DNA from: Mesorhizobium sp. ZC-5
GTDB lineage: Bacteria; Pseudomonadota; Alphaproteobacteria; Rhizobiales; Rhizobiaceae
Assembly: GCF_025753855.1 (NCBI RefSeq)
Contig: NZ_JAOWPT010000003.1
Location: 124,001 to 188,000 of the forward strand
Length of the DNA stretch: 64,000 nucleotides
Reading direction: 5' to 3'
The notes beneath the pieces were generated by a model. The model worked only from the letters and a program-made list of their open reading frames with translations. It had not been told where the DNA came from and did no database searches. Both the position numbers and the translations under genes were made by a program. Below, in pieces: positions 17,154-26,105 of the stretch. Within the stretch, counting starts at the first letter, position 1; the number at the start of each line of letters is the position of its first letter.

Positions 17154-17182
17154 AAACCCGGCGGGCAACCGCCGGGTTTTTT
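17154..17182 (+). terminator. Rho-independent terminator of the porin gene
   Basis: AAACCCGGCGG and CCGCCGGGTTT form a perfect 11-bp stem around the GNRA-type loop GCAA (17165-17168), followed by a run of T (17177-17182). It lies 22 bp after the porin stop codon and is a textbook intrinsic terminator. Confidence 0.93.
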
Positions 17183-17350
17183 GTTTGTGAAAAGGTTGCG
17201 GTTGTGATCTGGTCGGCGCGTTCCATGCAACGTCGCACCGGACAGCGGGCTCGAGCGCGAACGTCAGCATGCCAGTCGTTTGACTTGAAGACGCCGTGTT
17301 AGAGGATTGAAATATCCGACAATTTTACGCCAGGGCTCAGCTGCGAATTG

Positions 17351-18232
17351 CTAATCCGCGCGGGCCAGGAATGCTGCGATGATCACCGGCAGGTCTCCGG
17401 TCTCGAGCAACGGCGCATGGCCCTGGCCCGCGACGGTGACGGTCTTGCAATCGGGATGGCGCCGCGCCATTTCCTTCAAAGTCGCGGCGGAAAGCAGCTT
17501 CGAGTTGGCGCCTCGGATGACCAGCATCGGGACGGCCGACAGGCCCTCGAATTGCGGCCACAGCACCGGCAGCGGTTTCGTCGGATCCATGCTTTTCACG
17601 ACATTGAGCAGGGCTGGATCGAAATCCGGCACCGGAACGCCACCGTCCTCGCGATAGATGGCTCCGATGAAACGTTCCCAGTCGGCGTCGTCGAGGGCTG
17701 AAAACGCTTGCGCGTGGACTGCCTTCTGCACGGCGATGGCGTCCGCCAGGCTTTTGGGCTTTGGCGCGCGCTCGAGATAGGCGCGGATATGCGCCAGGCC
17801 TTCGCCTTCGACCACCGGCCCGATGTCGTTGAGCACCACCGCCTTCAGCACGGCGGGTCGCATGGCGGCGAGGACGTGGATGATCAGTCCGCCGCGTGAG
17901 GTGCCGATGAAGGCGCCATGCTCGATGCCGAGCGCGGTGAGTCCGGCGATGACGTCGCCCGCCTCTACGATCACATCATAATTCTTCCAGTTGGGATCGT
18001 AAGCGGACTGCCCGCGTCCCCGGTAGTCGAAAACGACGACCTTGCATGGCCGCTCGGTGTCGCGCGACAGCCGCAAGGCGAGATCGTGGAAATCACGCGC
18101 GTTGCGCGTCAACCCGGGAAGACAGATGACCGGCAGTCTTTCGCCCCGATCGTCGCCATAGATGCGCGCATGAAGCTTCAATCCGTCGGATGCCGAGTAG
18201 AAAAAGTCCGAAAATCCGGTCGAGATGTCCAT
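17351..18232 (-). CDS. Alpha/beta hydrolase
   Basis: Cytosolic hydrolase of 293 residues with the alpha/beta fold. The oxyanion HG-like turn is ICLPGLTRNARDF, the strand-4 region is VVVFDYRGRGQSAYD, and the nucleophile elbow is GTSRGG (Ser about residue 110). The acid and base are plausibly the Asp/Asn near VIRGANSKLL and the His in GQGHAPLL. It converges on the porin from the other side of the terminator. Relatives include esterases and haloalkane-dehalogenase-like enzymes; the substrate is not known. Confidence 0.83.
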   Translation of the reverse strand: MDISTGFSDFFYSASDGLKLHARIYGDDRGERLPVICLPGLTRNARDFHDLALRLSRDTERPCKVVVFDYRGRGQSAYDPNWKNYDVIVEAGDVIAGLTALGIEHGAFIGTSRGGLIIHVLAAMRPAVLKAVVLNDIGPVVEGEGLAHIRAYLERAPKPKSLADAIAVQKAVHAQAFSALDDADWERFIGAIYREDGGVPVPDFDPALLNVVKSMDPTKPLPVLWPQFEGLSAVPMLVIRGANSKLLSAATLKEMARRHPDCKTVTVAGQGHAPLLETGDLPVIIAAFLARAD

Positions 18233-18332
18233 GAATGCTCCTGCCGCGCGAGCGCCGTCGCCGCCGTGTCTGTCATTGCTAGACGGTAGGGGTGAGCAGA
18301 ATCAATAGCCATCGAGCGCAGGCGGACGACAG

Positions 18333-20432
18333 CTACCGCCCGCTGACCAGGTCCGTCGCGATGTCGAACTGGCCGGAAAGCCGCATCTTGTAGACCTGGT
18401 AATTCTCCATCACCCGCTGCACATAGCTGCGCGTTTCGGCGTAGGGGATGCGCTCGATCCAGTCGACCACCGTGTCGATGTCCTTGCCGCGCGGGTCGCC
18501 GTAGCGCTTGACCCATTCCCTTGCCCGCGCCGGGCCGGCATTGTAGCCGGCGAAAGTGAGCACGTAGGAACCGTCGAACCTGCCGAGCTGCTCGCCGAGG
18601 AAAGCTGCGCCCAAGGTCGCATTGTAGCCGGCATCGGAGGTCAGGCGTGACTGGGAAAAGGGCAGGCCGGACCGTTTGGCGACCTCCCTGGCGGTGCCGG
18701 GCATCAACTGAAGCAGGCCCATGGCGCCGGCGCCAGAGACGGCTCCGACGTTGAATTCACTTTCCTGCCGGGCGATCGCATAGGCGAGCGCCATCCCGGC
18801 GCCGCCGATCCTCGCCGACGAGGGGATGGCACCGGTCGGATGCGACAATGCGCCGATCTCGATGCCGCGCCCGGCGGCGATCTTGCCGACGCGCAGCGCC
18901 AGGAAATGGTTGCCGCGCTTTTCGGCCATCGCCGCCAGCAGCGTCAGTTCGCCCGGGCTGGTCAGTTGCTCGGCGAGGTCGCGGTACAGGATGTCGGCGC
19001 GCCAGGCATAGCCAGCGTCCTCCAGACGGCGGATCGCCTGCACGGGCTCGCGCCTGGCAAAGGCCTGCCGATCGGCGTTGGAGGGCGCCGGATAGGTGAC
19101 GGTAATGCCACCGCCGCCGATCCTGGCCGCGGCGAGCTGGCCATAGAAGGCGGTGCCGTAGGTGGCGGCGCGCTGGAAATAGGCCTTTGCATCGCCCGGT
19201 CCGTCGGCCTCGGCCGTGCGGCCGAGCCAGTAATAGGCGCGCGACAGCGAAATCGGCCCGTCGGCGATTTCGGCGATGCGGGTGAAATGTTTCGCCGCCG
19301 CCGGTGCATCGTTCAGGCCGCGCAGGGCGTACCAGCCGGCGTGGAATTCGGCATCGACGGCGTTGGCGGGGCTTTCGGCGGAATGCGCCGCGGCGAGCCG
19401 GTAGGCGGACTTGATGTCGCCCGCATCGACCAGTTCGCGCGACAGCACGCGGCGCTCGATCCACCAGGCGTCAGGATCGACCAGCGCTGCCTTCTCCTTC
19501 GGCGCCTTCAGCATGATCGCGGCTGCCTTGGTGAATTGATCGCTGCGCCGCAGGTACCTGGCTTCTGCAAACAGATAGCCGGCGGATCGCTGGCTGGAAG
19601 GCACCACATCCAGGAGCTTGCGCGCGTCCTTGTCGCCCTTGATGACGGCCGCCCAGGCATCCGCGAGCGGTTTTGCGCCGGCCAGCGACGCGACACGCTG
19701 CGCCGAGACGATCCGGTCGGCGTAAAGCATGCGTTCCATGCGATGACGGTGGTCGGCGACCGGGATCAACGCGCCGAACTCCGTCAGGATGGCGATCTCG
19801 TCCCTGGCGTCGAGCTTTTCAGTTCTCCAGAACGGCGAAAGCACGGCCAGTGCGCGGCGGGTCTCACCGAGAGCCACCAATGATCGCGCCAGAATGATCG
19901 CGCCTTCCGCCGTTTGCGGTTTCGTGCCGCCGAATGCCTGCACCACGATCCGCGGGGCCGGATTTTCGCGCAGCATGGCCTTCTCGCTGTTGCGGCGAAG
20001 TGCTGCCATGCCGGGCCAGCCCGGCAATGCCTTTGCAGCCGCCGCTATTTCGCCGCTTGGAATGGCGTCGCCGCCCTGCAGCGCGATGGCCCATGCGAGG
20101 ATGTGCCGGTCGAGCGCGGCAGCCGGCAAGCCATCACGCACGCTCCGCGCCCGGCCGAGATCCTTGGCCGACAAGGCGTCGAGGCCGCTTTTCAGCGCCG
20201 AGACAGGAGCCGCGCCAATGGGTGGCTGTTCGACGATAGCGTCCGGCTGCGCTCGCACCGCGCCGGTTGTTTCGTTGTCGAGATTGCCACTGATCGCCGC
20301 TTGCGGCCGGGATGTGGGAATCGGCGCATAGGGAAGCTGCCCGGACTGCGCGAACGCAGCCGGCACCAAGGCCAGCGCGGCGCCGGCAAGCGCAAGTCGC
20401 ACCAATGATCCGGGTGGCATGAAGTTCTTCAT
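18333..20432 (-). CDS. Soluble lytic murein transglycosylase (Slt-like)
   Basis: Periplasmic enzyme of 699 residues that cleaves the MurNAc-GlcNAc bond with formation of 1,6-anhydro ends. The ATG at 20432 gives a clear signal peptide ending in ALVPAAFAQ; the frame extends 25 codons further upstream without merit. The long middle part is an alpha-helical superhelix (SPANAVDAEFHAGWYALRGL, SRAYYWLGRTAEADG) as in Slt70. The C-terminal SLT domain has the catalytic Glu in AIARQESEFN, then GAMGLLQLMPGTAREVA and YVLTFAGYNAGPARAREWV. It is transcribed away from dapA. Confidence 0.92.
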   Translation of the reverse strand: MKNFMPPGSLVRLALAGAALALVPAAFAQSGQLPYAPIPTSRPQAAISGNLDNETTGAVRAQPDAIVEQPPIGAAPVSALKSGLDALSAKDLGRARSVRDGLPAAALDRHILAWAIALQGGDAIPSGEIAAAAKALPGWPGMAALRRNSEKAMLRENPAPRIVVQAFGGTKPQTAEGAIILARSLVALGETRRALAVLSPFWRTEKLDARDEIAILTEFGALIPVADHRHRMERMLYADRIVSAQRVASLAGAKPLADAWAAVIKGDKDARKLLDVVPSSQRSAGYLFAEARYLRRSDQFTKAAAIMLKAPKEKAALVDPDAWWIERRVLSRELVDAGDIKSAYRLAAAHSAESPANAVDAEFHAGWYALRGLNDAPAAAKHFTRIAEIADGPISLSRAYYWLGRTAEADGPGDAKAYFQRAATYGTAFYGQLAAARIGGGGITVTYPAPSNADRQAFARREPVQAIRRLEDAGYAWRADILYRDLAEQLTSPGELTLLAAMAEKRGNHFLALRVGKIAAGRGIEIGALSHPTGAIPSSARIGGAGMALAYAIARQESEFNVGAVSGAGAMGLLQLMPGTAREVAKRSGLPFSQSRLTSDAGYNATLGAAFLGEQLGRFDGSYVLTFAGYNAGPARAREWVKRYGDPRGKDIDTVVDWIERIPYAETRSYVQRVMENYQVYKMRLSGQFDIATDLVSGR

Positions 20433-20649
20433 TCCCTGTCCGACACGATACAGATAGGAGCGGGTTGCAGAAAGATTATCCCCGCCCGATGAAGGGGACG
20501 TAAACAAAAGGTTACCGCCGCCGATCGACTGTAAGCTGGTATTGCTGCATGGACGTGTCAGGACTATGGTGCGCCGCCTTGCTTTCGGCTAGAAAACCCG
20601 CCACATCGCAAAGACTTTGAAACCCAAGCGTTCCAGGGAGTTGGACGAC

Positions 20650-21531
20650 ATGCTGAGAGGCTCGCTTACCGCGCTCGTGACACCGTTCCAGAAGGACGGG
20701 CGTCTCGACGAGAAAGCCTTTCGCGCGTTTGTCGAATGGCAGATAGCCGAGGGCACCACCGGTCTCGTTCCGGTCGGCACCACGGGAGAGTCGCCGACGC
20801 TGTCGCACGACGAGCACCGGTCGGTGGTGAAGACCTGCGTCGAGGTGGCGAAGGGCAGGGTGCCCGTCGTGGCGGGCGCCGGTTCGAACAACACCGAGGA
20901 AGCCGTCGGCCTGGTGAAGTATGCCGAAGAAGTCGGCGCCGATGCGGTTCTCGTGGTGACGCCCTATTACAACAAGCCGACGCAGCGCGGCCTCTACGCG
21001 CATTTCGCCGCGGTGGCCAAGGCGACGAGCCTGCCGATCATCATCTACAACATCCCGCCGCGTTCGGTCATCGACATGATGCCGGAAACGATGGGACGGC
21101 TGGCGCACGACTTCAAAAACATCGCCGGCGTCAAGGATGCCACCGGCAAGGTCGAGCGCGTGTCGGAACAGCGTATCACCTGCGGCAAGGATTTCATCCA
21201 GCTGTCCGGCGAGGATGCTTCGGCGCTCGGCTTCAACGCGCATGGCGGCGTCGGCGCGATTTCGGTGACCTCGAACGTTGCGCCGCGCCTCTGCGCAGAG
21301 TTCCAGGAGGCGACGCTCAACGGCGACAAGGACGCAGCGCTCGATCTGCAGGACCGGCTGATGCCGCTGCACAAGGCGATCTTCATCGAGCCGGGCGTGT
21401 CGGGCGCGAAATACGCGCTTTCGCGGCTGGGCAAGATCGAGAACGTGCTGCGTTCGCCGCTGGTGACCGTCGAACAGCAGACCGCCGAGAAGATCGACGC
21501 GGCCATGAAACACGCGGGCCTTATCAACTAG
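20650..21531 (+). CDS. dapA: 4-hydroxy-tetrahydrodipicolinate synthase
   Basis: Condenses pyruvate with aspartate semialdehyde, the first committed step of lysine and diaminopimelate synthesis. The 293-residue length matches the family. Key features: [10 protein letters not shown] near the pyruvate site, [14 protein letters not shown] with the proton-relay Tyr, and the Schiff-base Lys in [10 protein letters not shown] chose ATG 20650 ([13 protein letters not shown]) over a TTG 11 codons earlier because it matches homolog N-termini and follows AGGGAG. smpB follows 51 bp downstream, an order often seen in this group. Confidence 0.94.
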   Translation: MLRGSLTALVTPFQKDGRLDEKAFRAFVEWQIAEGTTGLVPVGTTGESPTLSHDEHRSVVKTCVEVAKGRVPVVAGAGSNNTEEAVGLVKYAEEVGADAVLVVTPYYNKPTQRGLYAHFAAVAKATSLPIIIYNIPPRSVIDMMPETMGRLAHDFKNIAGVKDATGKVERVSEQRITCGKDFIQLSGEDASALGFNAHGGVGAISVTSNVAPRLCAEFQEATLNGDKDAALDLQDRLMPLHKAIFIEPGVSGAKYALSRLGKIENVLRSPLVTVEQQTAEKIDAAMKHAGLIN

Positions 21532-21582
21532 GCTGATTCTACAAAGAGCAAGGAAGCAGCGGTATCCACCGCTTGAAGAACC

Positions 21583-22062
21583 ATGGCCCCCGGCAAGAAA
21601 TCCGATCCCAACAACAAGGTCGCGGCGGAGAACCGCAAGGCGCGCTTCTCCTACGAGGTGCTCGACACCATCGAGGCCGGCCTGATGCTGACTGGCACCG
21701 AGGTCAAATCGCTGCGCGAAGGCCATGCCAACATCCAGGAATCCTACGCGTCGCTGGAGGGAGGCGAAATCTGGCTGATCAACTCGTACCTGCCGGAATA
21801 TCTGCAGGGCAACCGCTTCAACCATGAGCCGCGGCGACGCCGCAAGCTGTTGCTGAACAAGCGCGAGATGGCGCGCCTCGGTCAGGCTGTCGACCGTGAA
21901 GGCATGACCATGGTGCCGCTGAAGATCTACTTCAACGATCGCGGCCGCGCCAAGCTCCTGCTCGCGGTCGCCAAGGGCAAGAAGCTGCACGACAAGCGAG
22001 AGAGCGAGAAGCAGCGCGACTGGAACCGCGAAAAGGGTCGCCTGCTCAAGGAGCGGGGGTAA
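21583..22062 (+). CDS. smpB: SsrA-binding protein SmpB
   Basis: Partner of tmRNA in ribosome rescue, 159 residues. The oligonucleotide-binding beta barrel begins with [31 protein letters not shown] and continues through [25 protein letters not shown]. The basic C-terminal tail that enters the mRNA channel is [28 protein letters not shown]. Its last approximately 110 bp are repeated in degenerate form at 23058-23178, after the neighbouring peptidase gene. Confidence 0.95.
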   Translation: MAPGKKSDPNNKVAAENRKARFSYEVLDTIEAGLMLTGTEVKSLREGHANIQESYASLEGGEIWLINSYLPEYLQGNRFNHEPRRRRKLLLNKREMARLGQAVDREGMTMVPLKIYFNDRGRAKLLLAVAKGKKLHDKRESEKQRDWNREKGRLLKERG

Positions 22063-22149
22063 TCGGGGTTTCAGGAAACGATCCTCGGTGCTTGGCGGTT
22101 GATCCGAAAACCGGGCTACGATCCTTGAACCCTGAATGAATCGGACGCG

Positions 22150-23049
22150 ATGATCTTTCTCGAACTGATGATGCTCTTCGTCTGCATTGCGATGCCTCTC
22201 GGCCTCGCATGGCGCATCTGGCGGCTCGCCGGAGCCACACGCGCTGGCTGGCTTATCTTGGTGGCCGAAACTCTGGTCTTCTTCCTGCTGATCCTGATGA
22301 TCGGTCGATGGGATATCGCGGGGTATTACACGCGCTTTGCGGTAATTGCCGTGATAATTCTTGCGCTGGTCCTTTCCTGGCGCCGGAATTCAGCTTCGGG
22401 TTGGGCGGGCAGGTCCGGAAAATCGTGGAAGGCGCAATGGCCTTCGCTGATTTCGTTCGCTTTCTTCGGCTCTGCCGCCGTCTATGTTGCACTGGGATTT
22501 CTCCCCGGCGAGGATGTCCGGCAGATGGCCTTCCCGTTGCGGGGCGGGGATTTCGTCGTCGGGCAGGGCGGCGGCAATGCTCTTCTGAACTATCACAGCA
22601 CTCATCGCGCCCAGCGCTTTGCCGCGGATTTCACGGCGCTGAACAGATTTGGCTTCCGGGCTGACGGCATCGCGCTGGACGATCCAACCCGTTACGCCGT
22701 CTATGGCAGCACCGTGGTCAGCCCTTGCGACGGCAAGGTAGTGAGCGTGCGGGACGGGCTGCCGGATCAGCGGCCGCCGAAGCGGGACCGCGAGAATGCC
22801 ACCGGCAACCATGTTGTGCTCGACTGCGACGGCATCCGGGTCGAGCTTGCGCATCTCCAACCCGGCAGCATCACCATTGCGGTGGGCGACCCAGTTGCCG
22901 CCCGTCAAAGGATCGCGTTGGTGGGCAACTCTGGCAACACGACGGAGCCGCATCTGCATATCCATGCGATCGATCCGGAAAGCGGCGAGGGTGTGCGGAT
23001 CGCCTTCGACGGGCGTGTGCCGATCCGCAACCGGACCTTCGCCAACTGA
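22150..23049 (+). CDS. M23 family metallopeptidase with N-terminal membrane helices
   Basis: Predicted peptidoglycan endopeptidase or LytM-type protein of 299 residues. The first 115 residues hold about four hydrophobic segments (MIFLELMMLFVCIAMPLGLAWRI, LVAETLVFFLLILMIG, FAVIAVIILALVL, FAFFGSAAVYVALGF). The C-terminal M23 domain carries YGSTVVSPCDGKV, NHVVLDCDGIRVELAHLQ and GNSGNTTEPHLHIH. The usual HxxxD first motif is not obvious, so metal binding may be incomplete. It lies between smpB and a degenerate copy of the smpB tail. Confidence 0.85.
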   Translation: MIFLELMMLFVCIAMPLGLAWRIWRLAGATRAGWLILVAETLVFFLLILMIGRWDIAGYYTRFAVIAVIILALVLSWRRNSASGWAGRSGKSWKAQWPSLISFAFFGSAAVYVALGFLPGEDVRQMAFPLRGGDFVVGQGGGNALLNYHSTHRAQRFAADFTALNRFGFRADGIALDDPTRYAVYGSTVVSPCDGKVVSVRDGLPDQRPPKRDRENATGNHVVLDCDGIRVELAHLQPGSITIAVGDPVAARQRIALVGNSGNTTEPHLHIHAIDPESGEGVRIAFDGRVPIRNRTFAN

Positions 23050-23057
23050 CCCAGCCG

Positions 23058-23178
23058 CTGCCGCCGCCGCAAGCTGCTGCCCGCGGTGGCGCGGCAAGAA
23101 GCTGCACGACAAGCGCGAGAGCGAAAAGCCGCGCGACTGGAACCATGAAAGGGGCGGCTGCTGAAGGAGCGGGGTTAG
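23058..23178 (+). pseudogene. Degenerate duplicate of the smpB 3' end
   Basis: From 23093, GGCAAGAAGCTGCACGACAAGCG and the following sequence repeat the end of smpB with few substitutions over roughly 85 bp. Translated, the stretch reads [19 protein letters not shown] against [19 protein letters not shown] in SmpB. A one-base shift then breaks the frame, and the copy ends in GAGCGGGGTTAG against GAGCGGGGGTAA. Similarity continues weakly upstream (GCAAGCTGCTGCCCGCGGT) and downstream (ACGATC..GGTGCTT). There is no start and no barrel domain, so this is a remnant, not a gene. Confidence 0.85.
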
Positions 23179-23263
23179 CACCGGCAGACGATCGGTGCTT
23201 TATAAAAGCCCAATTTCAGGCCGATATCGCTTCCGAGGCGACCTACAATTGAAGGTTGTATTT

Positions 23264-23986
23264 GTGACGCTGCTCCGCTCTGCTGCAATCGTTCTTTTGT
23301 GTTGCGCCCTCGCGGCAGGCGGCTATCTATATTTCCGGGAGTTCTCGCCGGACCGGCAACGATATCCGGTTCGAGGCATCGATGTTTCTCATCATCAGGG
23401 CGACATTGATTGGCCTCGTGTCGCAGCTGACGATGTGCGTTTCGCGATTATCAAGGCGACCGAAGGCGGCGATCACAGGGACAGGCTTTTCGCCGCCAAT
23501 CTGGCGGCCGCCAGAAAGGCGGGACTGGCGGTCGGCGCCTATCACTTCTTCACCTTTTGCAGGCCGGGCGCCGACCAGGCGCAGAATTTCATCGACACAG
23601 TACCGCACGACCGGTCGTTGCTGCCGCCGGTCGTCGACATCGAGTTCGTCGGCAATTGTCCTCGGCGGCCGACCGTCGAGCAGTTGAGAGCCGAAGTGGC
23701 CGCCTTCCTCGCGCCCGTCGAGGCTGCATTCGGCAAGAAGGCGGTCGTTTACCTGATCGATGAAGCCGCCGATGTCTATGCCCAGGCAATACCGGACCGG
23801 GAGCGTTGGGTGCGGTCGCTGATCCGGCATCCCGGTCACGAAGACTGGATCTACTGGCAGTACCACAACAAGGGCCGGGTCAACGGGATCGAGGGCGATG
23901 TCGATTTGAATGTTCTTCAAGGAGGATCGTCGCGCCTAGCCGATCCGCTCGCACCAACACCCACCCAGGATGGTGCATCCGAGTAG
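23264..23986 (+). CDS. Glycoside hydrolase family 25 lysozyme, membrane-anchored or exported
   Basis: Predicted N,O-diacetylmuramidase of 240 residues. After a hydrophobic N-terminus (SAAIVLLCCALAAGGYLYF), the GH25 domain follows: RGIDVSHHQGDIDWPRV with the first catalytic Asp, FAIIKATEG, GAYHFF, and PPVVDIEF with the DxE pair. It ends WIYWQYHNKGRVNGIEGDVDLNVLQG, the usual GH25 finish. I chose GTG 23264, 8 bp after GAAGG; the frame is open further upstream, into the smpB remnant. Together with the M23 gene it forms a small cell-wall hydrolase cluster. Confidence 0.87.
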   Translation: MTLLRSAAIVLLCCALAAGGYLYFREFSPDRQRYPVRGIDVSHHQGDIDWPRVAADDVRFAIIKATEGGDHRDRLFAANLAAARKAGLAVGAYHFFTFCRPGADQAQNFIDTVPHDRSLLPPVVDIEFVGNCPRRPTVEQLRAEVAAFLAPVEAAFGKKAVVYLIDEAADVYAQAIPDRERWVRSLIRHPGHEDWIYWQYHNKGRVNGIEGDVDLNVLQGGSSRLADPLAPTPTQDGASE

Positions 23987-24014
23987 AGGCGGCGCGATCC
24001 ATGCCGGCCTGGTC

Positions 24015-24141
24015 TTGACGACGGCCGAGCAGCGACCCTAAAAGCCTCCATTCCCGCCATGCTGGATTGCCGATCGATGAGGACTGCCGAGACCGCGACC
24101 AAGTAAGCCGCAATAGCTTCTCTTGAACCAGCTATTGCGGC
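24015..24141 (+). promoter_or_regulatory. Candidate leader/attenuator of the CmlA-like exporter
   Basis: TTGACG (24015-24020) and TAAAAG (24039-24044) suggest a promoter with +1 near 24051. A short ORF follows: ATG 24059 (MLDCRSMRTAETATK) or the internal ATG 24077 (MRTAETATK), ending TAA at 24104-24106. Immediately after the stop comes a perfect 12-bp inverted repeat GCCGCAATAGCT/AGCTATTGCGGC (24107-24118, 24130-24141) with an 11-nt loop and no T-tract. cmlA genes are known to be controlled by a 9-codon leader and a hairpin. The layout matches that pattern, but function is inferred. Confidence 0.4.
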
Positions 24142-24212
24142 GTTCTCCGTTCGGGCAATCAGCGTCCTGCGATCAGGAGCGCCGCCGAATCTCATTCGTG
24201 CGGACTTTTGCT

Positions 24213-25394
24213 ATGTTTACCCCAAAAAATTGGACTTATTCGCTGCCGGCAGCCTTGCTGCTGATGGCGCCTTTCGACCTGCTGGCCTCGCTCGGCATGG
24301 ACGTCTACCTCCCGGTGGTGCCGGTGATGCCGGCCATCCTGGCGACCACGCCGGCGACCGTGCAACTCACACTCAGCCTGTATATCGTGGTGCTGGGTTT
24401 CGGTCAGCTCCTGTTCGGGCCGCTTTCCGACCGCGTCGGACGCCGGCCGGTATTGCTTGCCGGCGTCATTCTTTTCACCGCCGCTTCCGTCGCCCTTGCC
24501 TATACCGGCTGGGCGCCTGCCTTCGTTGGTCTGCGCATCGTGCAGGCGGCGGGCGGCGCGGCAATGCTGGTCGCGACCTTCGCGACGGTGCGCGACGTCT
24601 ATGCGGACCGGCCCGAAAGTGCGGTGATCTACGGCCTTTTCGGCTCGATGCTCGCCTTCGTGCCGGCGGTGGGACCGGTGCTCGGCGCGCTCATCGACCA
24701 TGTCGCCGGCTGGCGCGGCATCTTCATGGTGCTTGCCGTGCTCGGCGCCGTGGCCGGCATGCAGGCGCTGCTGCGCTGGCCGGAAACCCGACCAGCCGGT
24801 GAAACGGTGCAGCGGCTGCGCGTCGGCGCCATTCTCGGCAATGCAGCATTCTGGATCTACACGATCGGCTTCAGTGCGGCGATGGGCGCTTTCTTCGTCT
24901 ATTTCTCCACTGCGCCGAGGCTGCTGATCGAGCGGCTTGGCCTGTCGCCGACGGTGTTCAGCCTGCTCTTCGCGACCGCTGCCTTGGTGATGATCGCGAC
25001 CAGCCGTTTTGCCGGACGTTTCGTGGAGCGCTGGGGATTTCGGGGCTGTCTCGTCCGAGGCATGGGCCTGCTCCTTTGCGGCGGTGTGCTGCTGGCGCTT
25101 GGCCAGTTGTTCCTCTTCCCCTCGGTGCTGGCCTTCATCGTGCCGGTGTGGGTCGTGTCAGCGGGCATCGCGGTCACCTGCGCGGTCACCGCGAACGGGG
25201 CGCTGCGGCCGTTCGGAGAGGCGGCGGGTACAGCTGTGGCGGTGTATTACTGCATCGAGAGCGTCATCGTCGCCGCTGCCGGCACGCTCGCAGTGCTGTT
25301 GCTGCCGGGCGATACGGCGTGGCCGTTGGCGGCGTTCTGCGTCGTGCTGGCGTTGCTGACCATCGGCCTGTCGCGATACCTGCCCGACGAATGA
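24213..25394 (+). CDS. MFS drug exporter of the CmlA/FloR (Bcr/CflA) group
   Basis: Twelve-helix drug:proton antiporter of 393 residues. It strongly recalls chloramphenicol/florfenicol exporters: PFDLLASLGMDVYLPVVPVMP in helix 1, QLTLSLYIV...GQLLFGPLSDRVGRRPVLL (motif A), STFATVRDVYA-like FATVRDVYADRPESAVIYG, SLLFATAALVMIATSRF and TAVAVYYC...LLLPGDTAWPLAAFC. ATG 24213 is taken by homology, but there is no good ribosome site next to it. AGGAG at 24175-24179 is too far away unless an earlier start is used (GTG 24198). Base composition is like the neighbours, so this looks like an intrinsic rather than a recently acquired gene. Confidence 0.85.
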   Translation: MFTPKNWTYSLPAALLLMAPFDLLASLGMDVYLPVVPVMPAILATTPATVQLTLSLYIVVLGFGQLLFGPLSDRVGRRPVLLAGVILFTAASVALAYTGWAPAFVGLRIVQAAGGAAMLVATFATVRDVYADRPESAVIYGLFGSMLAFVPAVGPVLGALIDHVAGWRGIFMVLAVLGAVAGMQALLRWPETRPAGETVQRLRVGAILGNAAFWIYTIGFSAAMGAFFVYFSTAPRLLIERLGLSPTVFSLLFATAALVMIATSRFAGRFVERWGFRGCLVRGMGLLLCGGVLLALGQLFLFPSVLAFIVPVWVVSAGIAVTCAVTANGALRPFGEAAGTAVAVYYCIESVIVAAAGTLAVLLLPGDTAWPLAAFCVVLALLTIGLSRYLPDE

Positions 25395-25403
25395 AAATCG
25401 GCG

Positions 25404-25426
25404 AGGGCGGGCCGTCGGTCCGCCCT
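25404..25426. terminator. Hairpin between convergent genes
   Basis: AGGGCGGGCC and GGTCCGCCCT pair over 10 bp (one G.U-type mismatch) around the loop GTC. It lies 10 bp after the exporter stop and 14 bp before the stop of the convergent glycosylase gene. There is no long T-tract on either side, so termination strength is uncertain. Confidence 0.5.
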
Positions 25427-25439
25427 AAATTCCGCTGCG

Positions 25440-26105
25440 CTATTTGTGCAGAAATTTTGCTACATCGCTGAAAACGCTGACAAACATCTCTTCCGTCAGT
25501 ACACCCGTATTGGTGTTGTAGCGCGAGCAGTGGTAGCTGGAGAACAGCGTGATGCCGCCGGCCTGATGACGGCCGCCATGCTTGAACGGCATCGCGGCGA
25601 CGCGACCGCCGAGCGCCCGCACCGTCGTCTGGTGGGCGATGCCGCCAAGCGTCAGAACAGCCTCGAGGTTTGGGAAACGCTCGATCGTCGGCTTCAGGAA
25701 GCCGCGGCAGGTGTTGATCTCGGCGCCGACCGGCTTGTTCTCGGGCGGCACGCAGCGCACCGCGTTGGTGATGGCGGTGCCGACCAGTTCCAGTCCGTCG
25801 TCCGGCCGCGCCTTGAATTCGCCGCGGGCGAAGCCGAAACGGATCAGCGTCGAATAGAGCAGGTCGCCGGCGTAGTCGCCGGTGAAGGGGCGCCCCGTGC
25901 GGTTGGCGCCGCGCAGGCCGGGCGCCAGCCCGATGATGAGAAAGCGCACGGCCTCGTCGCCTTCGGGCGGCAGGAACGTCGGCACGGGAGCGTTGAACCA
26001 TTCCGGTTCGCGCTGCCGCCACTGCGCGATGAAATCATGCAGCCGGGGACACAGCGGACAGTCGCGCGACGGCTCCGCGAGCAGCGCCAGATTTTGTGCC
26101 GACAT
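25440..26105 (-). CDS. Uracil-DNA glycosylase, family 5-like (UdgB)
   Basis: Base-excision repair glycosylase of 221 residues. Motif A is GLAPGLRGANRTGRPFTGDYAG, typical of family 4/5 enzymes and of family 5 in lacking the usual catalytic acid. The C-terminal motif is SSYHCSRYN. CPLCPRLHDF near the N-terminus, CVPPENKP and CRGFL would supply the Fe-S cluster cysteines. The ATG at 26105 overlaps the stop of the upstream NYN-domain gene by one base, so the two are translationally coupled. Confidence 0.88.
   Translation of the reverse strand: MSAQNLALLAEPSRDCPLCPRLHDFIAQWRQREPEWFNAPVPTFLPPEGDEAVRFLIIGLAPGLRGANRTGRPFTGDYAGDLLYSTLIRFGFARGEFKARPDDGLELVGTAITNAVRCVPPENKPVGAEINTCRGFLKPTIERFPNLEAVLTLGGIAHQTTVRALGGRVAAMPFKHGGRHQAGGITLFSSYHCSRYNTNTGVLTEEMFVSVFSDVAKFLHK

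Noticed and set aside
20512-21990. 492-codon frame on the minus strand across dapA and smpB
   Set aside because: It is the antisense shadow of dapA and smpB, whose family motifs are unmistakable. The translation is low in recognisable motifs and rich in His/Arg, as expected for high-GC shadows.
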